From Stenotrophomonas_A sp035539015 (GTDB taxonomy: Bacteria; Pseudomonadota; Gammaproteobacteria; Xanthomonadales; Xanthomonadaceae): a stretch of 39,285 nucleotides of DNA. The translations under genes and the position numbers were made by a program. Below are positions 1 to 5,617 of the stretch, in pieces. Positions within the stretch are counted from its first letter, which is position 1. Each line of letters opens with the position of its first letter. The stretch covers positions 1 to 39,285 of the forward strand of contig DATLJF010000215.1 in the NCBI GenBank assembly GCA_035539015.1. The letters are read 5' to 3'. Under the pieces are notes generated by a model, which saw nothing but the letters and a program-made list of their open reading frames with translations, did no database searches and was not told where the DNA came from.

Positions 1-331
1 AGCGCTGGCTGCCGAAGCCGCCGGCGGCGTAGCTGGCGCACACCGAAATGGCGAACACGCCCAGCAATTGGTAAGCGGCCCAGCGGTACTTGCCCCAGCG
101 GATCAGGACCACGCCGAACAAGGCCACCGCACTGAACACCCCACTGAGCACCAGGCTGGTGAGTTCGCCCGGGCGCCACGGGGTGTCGATGGCGGTGGCG
201 CGATATATCCACGCCAGCGGCGGCAGCGTCCCGAGCAACAGCAGCACCACTTGCAACATCGTGGCATTGCGTCGATCGACGGGGTCGGCAATCGGGGCGG
301 CGCGTAACCACGCTACCGGCCCCTTCACCAT
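1..331 (-). CDS. Membrane sensor protein, N-terminus only (cut by left edge)
   Basis: An open frame starts with ATG at 331 on the minus strand and runs off the window without a stop, giving about 110 residues. It opens with a short cytoplasmic stretch containing ADPVDRRNATML, followed by three hydrophobic segments at about residues 25-44, 62-80 and 88-104. I recall this kind of opening from Xanthomonadaceae membrane-bound sensor kinases or related multi-domain signalling proteins, but no catalytic domain is visible, so the output domain is inferred. A 10-base dyad (378-413) lies just upstream of the start. Confidence 0.5.
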   Translation of the reverse strand, partial: MVKGPVAWLRAAPIADPVDRRNATMLQVVLLLLGTLPPLAWIYRATAIDTPWRPGELTSLVLSGVFSAVALFGVVLIRWGKYRWAAYQLLGVFAISVCASYAAGGFGSQR

Positions 332-377
332 CACCGCCCACCGCTTGAATTCAGTGCTGACTGACAAAATCCGTATC

Positions 378-413
378 CGCGATCGTCCCCGGGGGGATTA
401 TGCGACGATCGCG
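378..413. repeat. Dyad upstream of the sensor gene
   Basis: CGCGATCGTC (378-387) and GACGATCGCG (404-413) are perfect inverted arms around a 16-base GC-rich spacer. The dyad lies between the end of the lipoprotein gene (486) and the start of the sensor gene (331). There is no T-tract on either strand, so an operator or a transcript processing hairpin fits better than an intrinsic terminator. Confidence 0.45.
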
Positions 414-485
414 GTCCGCATTTCACCGACGGCTACGTTTGGCCTTGTCGTGTAACCGACACCGCTGCCACCCGCCGCAGGGGCA

Positions 486-1100
486 TCAATGCCCCATGGC
501 GCGGATGTCCACCGCCACCGCCTCGGTGTAGGAGATGCGCAGCAAGTCGCCGCGCTTGACGTTGGGCAGCTTTGCCCGCAGGTCTTCGCGCTGCACCGCA
601 ATCAGCTGCGTGTTGCCGCGCGGGCCCTTGAGCGCGATCGTGTTGGCGACCGGATCCACCGCCACGACTTCGGTCACCAGGCTGACGGTCTTGGCGATGG
701 TGCCACCGGGCCGGCCGCCCCTCGGCGCCACCGTACCGCCCTGGGCTGAGGAAACGCCCACTTGCGCACTGCCGGCCGGCTGCAGCTCCAGCGCAACGGC
801 TGCTTCGTAGTCCAGGCTGATCTTGTCGCCGACATTCAACTGGTTGAAGTTGCGCACCGCCGGCCCGGCCACGAATTCCAGGACTGCGCCATCGCTGCCG
901 GTCACCGTGACCTCACGGGTGGCCTTGTCCAGAGCGGTGATCTCGCCCTGCAGGTTTACTCGCGAGGACGCGGCCGTGAACGGGCCCGAGGGGGCGGGCG
1001 CCGCCGGTGCCGCATCGGCAGTGGGGGTGCTCTGGCAACCGCCGGCCGCCACGGCCATGGCGATGACGAGGACGGACGAGGACAGGGGCAGGACGCGCAT
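486..1100 (-). CDS. Putative lipoprotein with two tandem beta-type domains
   Basis: 204 residues. The start at 1100 is chosen because GGAG lies about 7 bases upstream and it places a lipoprotein signal at the N-terminus: MRVLP, a hydrophobic stretch, then AAGGC with Cys22 as the predicted lipidation site. A longer open frame reaches 1223 but adds no signal-like sequence. The mature part holds two similar units: one at about 47-105 (GEITALDKATREVTV ... NVGDKISLDYEAAVALEL) and one at about 140-203 (TEVVAVDPVANTIAL ... VKRGDLLRISYTEAVAVDI). This suggests an internal duplication of a small beta-barrel-like domain of the DUF5666 kind. The function is unknown. It is divergent from the SRAP gene. 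Confidence 0.75.
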   Translation of the reverse strand: MRVLPLSSSVLVIAMAVAAGGCQSTPTADAAPAAPAPSGPFTAASSRVNLQGEITALDKATREVTVTGSDGAVLEFVAGPAVRNFNQLNVGDKISLDYEAAVALELQPAGSAQVGVSSAQGGTVAPRGGRPGGTIAKTVSLVTEVVAVDPVANTIALKGPRGNTQLIAVQREDLRAKLPNVKRGDLLRISYTEAVAVDIRAMGH

Positions 1101-1286
1101 GACGATCTCCAGGAGGAAAGGACAGGGCAGCTGCATCGGCCCGCTGGCAGGTGCATGCGCCATTGCAGCAGCTGCGGGGCCCTGCCGCTCCGGTGCAATT
1201 ACTGGGTCCGCCTCAGAAAACATACTGGTCCGGGGCCCCTTGGGCGCGACACGGACCGCTCACGGGGCCACCGATAGCCTGCGGTC

Positions 1287-2003
1287 ATGCGCAGGTTTGC
1301 CCAGGCTATTGCCGACCCCGGTTCATTGCCGCCCGGCCTTCCGGAGGATCTGTGCCTGGCGATCGCCGCCGCGCCCGAGCGCTACAACGTCGGCAAGGAC
1401 AAGCCGGCGACCGTCATCGCGCGCAGCGGCGAGCGATGCGTGGTTACCGAGATGAGATGGGGCCTGGTGCCGCGCTGGTCGAAGGCGCCGGCCACGCCCT
1501 ACACCACCGTCACTGCGCGCCTGGCCAAGGCCGCCGGCAGCCGGATCTATGCAAAGGCATGGAAGGAGCGCCACTGCGTGGTGCCGATGAGTGGCTATTA
1601 CAAATGGGACCGCCAGCGAAACCCGCCGTGGCCGCGCTTCGTCCAGCGCCGTGACGGCCTGGCCCTGTTGGCCGCCGGTCTTTGGGAGCATTGGGAACTC
1701 GAGGGCCTGGCGCTGGACAGCTTCAGCCTGCTCACCGGCCCCAACCCCAGCATCCCTGCCCCGCTCACCGCGGACGGCCCGGTGTTCCTGGAGGCGGACA
1801 CTGCACTGGAATGGCTGGCCGGGGCATTCACCGGTCCGGGTGCGTTGGAGCGGCGCGCCCATCGCATCGCCCTGGAGAGCTATCCGGTGTCGCGCGCCAT
1901 CCGCGATCCGCAGCGCGATGACTATACGTTGTTGGAACCCGTCGACCCGGACGCGCCGAACGAGCCCGATGCCGACGAACACGACGTCGAGGACGACGAC
2001 TAG
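1287..2003 (+). CDS. SRAP-family (HMCES/YedK-like) protein lacking the catalytic residues
   Basis: 238 residues. Family landmarks are clear: ERYNVGKDK (31-39), MRWGLVPRWSK (56-66), HCVVPMSGYYKWD (96-108), LLAAGLWEHW (127-136) and DGPVFL (163-168). Canonical SRAP proteins start MCGR, and Cys2 forms a DNA-protein crosslink at abasic sites. Here the start is MRRFAQ with no Cys2. A TAG stop 12 bases upstream in frame excludes a longer N-terminus. The Asn of the usual NARSE motif is Thr76 in TARL, the Glu of GFYEW is Lys106 in GYYKW, and the His of IHDRMP appears to be Thr161. The C-terminus is an acidic tail. There is no Shine-Dalgarno sequence, and TAGCCT ends 6 bases before the ATG, so the mRNA may be leaderless. 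It probably keeps the fold, and perhaps DNA binding, without crosslinking chemistry. Confidence 0.85.
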   Translation: MRRFAQAIADPGSLPPGLPEDLCLAIAAAPERYNVGKDKPATVIARSGERCVVTEMRWGLVPRWSKAPATPYTTVTARLAKAAGSRIYAKAWKERHCVVPMSGYYKWDRQRNPPWPRFVQRRDGLALLAAGLWEHWELEGLALDSFSLLTGPNPSIPAPLTADGPVFLEADTALEWLAGAFTGPGALERRAHRIALESYPVSRAIRDPQRDDYTLLEPVDPDAPNEPDADEHDVEDDD

Positions 2004-2098
2004 CGCAGCGCGCGACCGCCTGTGCTGTCGATTCGCCGCACATCCGGACGTCAATTCCAGGAGCCGCCAATCCTGGCGAGCGTATCGGGAGATCCAGC

Positions 2099-2527
2099 AT
2101 GCGCGTCATGGTGTTCGCCAAAACCACTGAAACGACCGAGCCGGCCACGCCGCCCACCGCCGAGGCATTCGCCGCCATGGACCGCTTCACCGAGGAACTG
2201 GTGCAAGCGGGGGTATGGGTGGCCGGTGCCGGCCTGAAGAACAGCGCCGATGCCAAGCGCGTCATCCTGGACGGGAACCGCCGCACGGTCACAGATGGAC
2301 CTTTCGCCGAAAGCCGCGAACTGATCGCCGGCTTTTCGATCTGGGAAGTGAAGGACATGGACGAAGCGCTGGGCTGGGCCAGGCGCGCGCCCAACCCGAT
2401 GCCAGGTCGAAGCGAAATGGAGATCCGGCCGTTCTACGAAGCCGAAGACCTGGCTGAGTACGTGAGTCCCGAGGAGCTGGTGGCGCCACGCCGCGATGGC
2501 GAGCGCGGCAAGCTCGGCGTGGCCTGA
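2099..2527 (+). CDS. YCII/DGPF-domain protein
   Basis: 142 residues. It starts at 2099 behind GGGAGAT. The central TVTDGPFAESRELIAGFSIWEV is the signature of the DGPF (YCII-related) family, small ferredoxin-like-fold proteins of about 110-140 residues often found beside ECF sigma factors. Their biochemical role is unsettled. It follows the SRAP gene by 95 bases on the same strand; a weak 6-base dyad lies in the gap (CCAGGA / TCCTGG, about 2057-2076). Identification of the family is firm, the function is not. Confidence 0.85.
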   Translation: MRVMVFAKTTETTEPATPPTAEAFAAMDRFTEELVQAGVWVAGAGLKNSADAKRVILDGNRRTVTDGPFAESRELIAGFSIWEVKDMDEALGWARRAPNPMPGRSEMEIRPFYEAEDLAEYVSPEELVAPRRDGERGKLGVA

Positions 2528-2528
2528 G

Positions 2529-2729
2529 TCAGTGCTTCTTGCCAGCCAGGATGCAGTCGATGCGGTCGCGAAAATGCGCCGCATCCATGCGCTCGGCCAG
2601 CTGCACGATTTCCTCGAGCTCCTGCTCCAGGCGCTGCTGGTCGAAGGCGCGGCGCGCCGGGCCGTTGTTACGGGGCACCCGCGCCGCCAGGGCGTCGAGC
2701 AGATGGTCGAGGGTATGTCGGTTTGCCAT
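2529..2729 (-). CDS. Small hypothetical protein
   Basis: 66 residues from ATG 2729, convergent with the DGPF gene and ending 1 base from its stop. It is charged and predicted helical (QQRLEQELEEIVQLAERMDAAHF), ends in GKKH, and has no membrane segment or recognised domain. The longer open frame to 2798 is less likely because the added residues look like non-coding translation. I do not recognise it. Confidence 0.55.
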   Translation of the reverse strand: MANRHTLDHLLDALAARVPRNNGPARRAFDQQRLEQELEEIVQLAERMDAAHFRDRIDCILAGKKH

Positions 2730-2844
2730 GCGCGGTAGGCTGGCGGCAGGGGCGTATAGACAACGCGAAAATGCAGGCCTGCGGCCGTCCCCACCCAAAA
2801 CGATTCACCCAGCGGAGCAATTCACCAGGAGCGCAGGCGCTGGG

Positions 2845-3243
2845 CTAGCGGCGCAGGTCGTCCACGAACCGGGCCACGGCCTGGCGCACCTTCGGGGTCA
2901 TCTGCAGCGGCTGTTGCCCCGCTGCGGCGCGCACTTGCTGCAGCAGCTCGGTCTCAGCGGGACTGAGCTGCTCGCGCGCATACATTTCATCCGCGATCCG
3001 CTGCAGCTCCGGCATGTACTCGCTCATCGCCAGGCGGAAGAATTCAACCGGGTCCACGTCCAGCGCGCGCGCCATCTGCGGGATCCGCGCCAGCGGCATC
3101 TTGGTCTGCCCCTGCTTGATCATGGATAGCACGCTGGAGCGGGGAAAACCCGCCTCGGCGGAGATCTCGAGCTGGGTCTTGTTGCTTCTTTCGATGGCCG
3201 CCGCGATGTAGTCGGCGACCTTGCTAGAGCCGTTTTCAGACAT
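2845..3243 (-). CDS. XRE-type helix-turn-helix transcriptional regulator
   Basis: 132 residues from ATG 3243 (MSENGSSKVADYI); a second ATG 15 bases upstream is possible. Residues about 22-44 (KTQLEISAEAGFPRSSVLSMIKQ) form a lambda-repressor-like HTH, followed by the typical GQTKMP ... ARALDVDP helix. The remaining half is helical and of unknown role, perhaps oligomerisation. A -10-like TATAGT (complement of 3273-3278) precedes the start, and two dyads (3302-3321, 3331-3340) lie between it and the next plus-strand gene. Autoregulation is therefore plausible but inferred. Confidence 0.85.
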   Translation of the reverse strand: MSENGSSKVADYIAAAIERSNKTQLEISAEAGFPRSSVLSMIKQGQTKMPLARIPQMARALDVDPVEFFRLAMSEYMPELQRIADEMYAREQLSPAETELLQQVRAAAGQQPLQMTPKVRQAVARFVDDLRR

Positions 3244-3301
3244 CGATTCACCGCGCACGCCACCTGAATTGGACTATAGCATTGACGTGCATCACGCTGC
3301 C

Positions 3302-3321
3302 GTGCAGCGCGCTTGCTGCAC
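3302..3321. promoter_or_regulatory. Candidate operator dyad
   Basis: GTGCAGC (3302-3308) and GCTGCAC (3315-3321) are perfect inverted 7-base arms with a 6-base spacer. They lie in the divergent region between the XRE regulator (start 3243) and the gene at 3376. There is no T-tract. This is a candidate site for the neighbouring regulator, by position only. Confidence 0.4.
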
Positions 3322-3330
3322 CCCGGCGCG

Positions 3331-3340
3331 TGGTGCACCA
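3331..3340. promoter_or_regulatory. Second palindrome in the same divergent region
   Basis: TGGTGCACCA is a perfect 10-base palindrome 9 bases after the previous dyad and shares the TGCAC core with it. It may be a second half of a compound operator. Short palindromes do arise by chance in GC-rich DNA. Confidence 0.3.
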
Positions 3341-3375
3341 TGCTTCGCCGCCGTCAATACCTTCGCAGCAAGCCT

Positions 3376-3654
3376 ATGGCCAGCCGTGTTCCACCTTCCG
3401 CCAATGTCCTGGGCGACTTCGCCCGCGCCCACGGTTTCAGCCATGGCGTGGAGGTCAGCTGGGCCACTGCGGTAGGGCTGGTCGAGCACATGAAGGTCGC
3501 GCGCCATGTTGATCTCGGCGAACGTGAGTCCTACCTCGGCGAGCATCCGCAGCTCGGCAAGATCGCCCTGCTCGTCTCGACGATCTCGTACTGCTGGCTG
3601 TTCTCCTACGAAGACCTCGGCGCCAAGCTGCGCCCGCTGCTGTCGCTGGTCTGA
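3376..3654 (+). CDS. Small hypothetical protein
   Basis: 92 residues from ATG 3376 (MASRVPPSANVLGDF). The open frame extends upstream to 3313, but that part runs through the palindromes and looks non-coding. It has no signal peptide. One moderately hydrophobic stretch (KIALLVSTISYCWLFSY, about 60-76) could be a buried helix. It is divergent from the XRE regulator and may be its target. The function is not recognised. Confidence 0.55.
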   Translation: MASRVPPSANVLGDFARAHGFSHGVEVSWATAVGLVEHMKVARHVDLGERESYLGEHPQLGKIALLVSTISYCWLFSYEDLGAKLRPLLSLV

Positions 3655-3686
3655 GCTTGCCCGCGGTCGTTTGTCGCCCGATGGAC

Positions 3687-3728
3687 ATGTCAGTAACCGC
3701 TGATTAATATTTCAGTCAGAACTGACAT
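3687..3728. promoter_or_regulatory. Nested dyads in front of a small Cys-rich gene
   Basis: ATGTCAGT (3687-3694) and ACTGACAT (3721-3728) are perfect inverted arms 26 bases apart. Inside the right end TCAGT (3712-3716) and ACTGA (3721-3725) form a tighter dyad. The AT-rich stretch TGATTAATATTT between them could hold the -10 element of the gene starting at 3729. This is the arrangement expected for a repressor with two or three half sites. Confidence 0.45.
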
Positions 3729-3995
3729 ATGTGCGGGCGAATGAAGTACACCTGCGAGCTGTGCCGAAATTTCTGCTCTGCCCTGCATGATCTGCGGATC
3801 GACGGAAACGACCACGTGGTGGGCCGGATCGGCCCGTGTTGCGTGCAGATCGCGGCGCAACGGGTCGAGGTGCTGCTGCAGCGCCACCCCGGCCGCCGCC
3901 ACGATGCCCTGAGCATCGCCGAGTTCCGCGAACTCACCCGGCCACAGCGGCCGCCCTCGGCCAATACGTTTGGTCGCCCACGCCGCGAGCCCTGA
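3729..3995 (+). CDS. Small cysteine-rich hypothetical protein
   Basis: 88 residues if the start is ATG 3729, or 83 from ATG 3744 (MKYTCELC), which has GGGCGA just upstream. Cysteines cluster as CELCRNFC near the N-terminus and CC about 25 residues later (GRIGPCCVQ), which could bind a metal. The rest is basic and helical. It has no transmembrane segment and ends 13 bases before the convergent ispH. The family is not recognised. Codon use is less GC-biased at its start than in neighbouring core genes. Confidence 0.5.
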   Translation: MCGRMKYTCELCRNFCSALHDLRIDGNDHVVGRIGPCCVQIAAQRVEVLLQRHPGRRHDALSIAEFRELTRPQRPPSANTFGRPRREP

Positions 3996-4007
3996 GGCAG
4001 GCGAGCC

Positions 4008-4958
4008 TCAACTGACCAGGCGCAGGCGCAGTTCCTTCGGCAACGCGAACACCATCGACTCCGGCTCACCGGCCAATTCGGCGACGCTGTCGGCGCCCAG
4101 CTCGCGCAAGCGCGTAATCACTCCGTCCACCAGCACCTGCGGGGCCGAAGCGCCGGCGGTCAAGCCGATCCGGCGCTTGCCGGCGACCCATGCCGGATCG
4201 ATCTCGTCGGCGTCGTCGATCAGGTAGGACTCCACGCCGTCGCGCCGCGCCAGCTCGCTGAGGCGATTGGAGTTGGAGCTATTGGGCGAGCCGACCACCA
4301 GCACCAGGTCGCATTCGCGCGCCAGGTCGCGGACCGCGTCCTGGCGGTTCTGGGTGGCGTAGCAGATGTCGTCGTTCTTCGGGCCCTGCATGGCCGGGTA
4401 GCGCGCGCGCAGGGCTTCGATGATGCCGCGGGTGTCGTCCACCGACAGCGTGGTCTGGGTGGTGTAGGCCAGGTTCTGCGGCTGCGAAACCGCGAGCGTG
4501 GCGACGTCCTCGATGTCTTCGACCAGGTAGATATGGCCCGGGCCCGCTTCGCGGCTCCACTGCCCCATCGTGCCTTCGACCTCCGGATGCCCGGCATGGC
4601 CGATCAGCACCACGTCGCGGCCGGCGCGGCAATGGCGCGCGACCTCGAGGTGGACCTTGGTCACCAGCGGGCAAGTGGCATCGAACACTTTCAGGTGGCG
4701 GCGCTCGGCCTCGCGCCGCACCGCCTGCGGCACGCCGTGGGCACTGAAGATGACCGTGGCGCCATCCGGCACTTCGTCCAGTTCTTCGACGAACACCGCG
4801 CCACGCTGCTTGAGGTCGTCGACCACGAAGCGGTTGTGCACGACTTCGTGGCGCACATAGATCGGCGCGCCCAGCGTCTCGATCGCGCGCTTGACGATCT
4901 CGATCGCACGGTCGACACCGGCACAGAAACCACGGGGATTGGCGAGCAGTACTTCCAT
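4008..4958 (-). CDS. ispH: 4-hydroxy-3-methylbut-2-enyl diphosphate reductase
   Basis: 316 residues, full length for the family. It catalyses the last step of the MEP pathway, reducing HMBPP to IPP and DMAPP with a [4Fe-4S] cluster in the cytosol. The three cluster cysteines are Cys12 (RGFCAGV), Cys96 (DATCPLV) and Cys199 (DICYATQNRQ). Substrate-site residues His41, His74 (SAHGVP), His124 and Glu126 (GHAGHPE) and the SPNSSNSNRL loop are all present. It is the last gene of the murJ-ribF-ileS-lspA-ispH operon, 50 bases after lspA. The fkpB gene found between lspA and ispH in E. coli is absent. A strong GC hairpin (4973-4990) precedes the start. Confidence 0.97.
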   Translation of the reverse strand: MEVLLANPRGFCAGVDRAIEIVKRAIETLGAPIYVRHEVVHNRFVVDDLKQRGAVFVEELDEVPDGATVIFSAHGVPQAVRREAERRHLKVFDATCPLVTKVHLEVARHCRAGRDVVLIGHAGHPEVEGTMGQWSREAGPGHIYLVEDIEDVATLAVSQPQNLAYTTQTTLSVDDTRGIIEALRARYPAMQGPKNDDICYATQNRQDAVRDLARECDLVLVVGSPNSSNSNRLSELARRDGVESYLIDDADEIDPAWVAGKRRIGLTAGASAPQVLVDGVITRLRELGADSVAELAGEPESMVFALPKELRLRLVS

Positions 4959-4972
4959 TGTTGGTCTTGGTC

Positions 4973-4990
4973 CCGGCCGCGGGCGGCCGG
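4973..4990. other. Hairpin between lspA and ispH
   Basis: CCGGCCGC and GCGGCCGG are perfect 8-base arms with a 2-base loop, in the 50-base gap between lspA and ispH. There is no T-tract in the direction of transcription, so termination is unlikely. It may affect mRNA processing or stability, which is inferred. Confidence 0.45.
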
Positions 4991-5008
4991 TTGGGGGGAT
5001 GGCGCTGA

Positions 5009-5530
5009 TTATCCCGCTTTTTGCCGGGCCTTGCCGTCGAACAGGCCGAACAGGGCAATACCGACCGCACCGACGACGATCGCCGAGTCGGCGATATTGA
5101 ACGCCGGCCAGATATGGTCGCCGACATACCAGAGGATGAAATCGACCACGTGGCCGTGGATCTGCCGGTCGATCACGTTGCCGATCGCGCCGCCAACCAC
5201 CAGCGCATACGGCAGCGCCGCACGCCAGTCGGCGCGCGCGGTGCGTGACAGCCACCACGCCATCAGGCCGCTGATGCCGAGCGCCAGCGCGGTGAACAGC
5301 CAGCGCTGCCAACCGCCGGCATCGCTGAGGAAGCTGAACGCCGCGCCGGTGTTGTAGGTGCGGCACCAGTCCCAGAAGCCCGGGATGACCGGGATGCGCA
5401 CGCAGCGGCCGCTCGGATCGAGGTCCGGCAGGCTGGACAGCACCCAGGCCTTGCTCCATTGGTCGAGGCCGATGATCGCCGCCGAGAGCAGCAGCCAGAT
5501 CAGGGCATTGGGTTTGGGACGTGCGGTCAT
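5009..5530 (-). CDS. lspA: Lipoprotein signal peptidase (signal peptidase II)
   Basis: 173 residues. An inner-membrane aspartyl protease that cleaves prolipoprotein signal peptides before the lipidated cysteine. There are four membrane segments, at about 8-24, 75-95, 104-120 and 144-165. The catalytic aspartates are Asp121 (GNVIDR) and Asp148 (FNIADSAI), both conserved. It lies downstream of ileS with an 87-base gap that contains a REP hairpin, the usual ileS-lspA pairing in proteobacteria. Confidence 0.97.
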   Translation of the reverse strand: MTARPKPNALIWLLLSAAIIGLDQWSKAWVLSSLPDLDPSGRCVRIPVIPGFWDWCRTYNTGAAFSFLSDAGGWQRWLFTALALGISGLMAWWLSRTARADWRAALPYALVVGGAIGNVIDRQIHGHVVDFILWYVGDHIWPAFNIADSAIVVGAVGIALFGLFDGKARQKAG

Positions 5531-5588
5531 TCGGGCTGTGCTCTGGTGTTCGGTGAGGTCGCGGCACCCCGGCGCGGGGCGCCGGGGC

Positions 5589-5613
5589 GTCGGGGCTGAA
5601 GCCCCTCCTACAA
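5589..5613. repeat. REP-type hairpin
   Basis: A single copy of the GTAGGAG-GGCTTCAGCC repeat in reverse orientation, with GGGGCT / AGCCCC arms around a 2-base loop. It lies between the end of ileS (5618) and the start of lspA (5530), inside the operon. The same core recurs at 13529-13588 and 25873-25962. Confidence 0.75.
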
Positions 5614-5617
5614 GGGG

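Noticed and set aside
3716..4069. Minus-strand frame overlapping the Cys-rich gene
   Set aside because: Arg/Cys/Ser-rich shadow composition; the plus-strand frame has a better start context and a coherent sequence.
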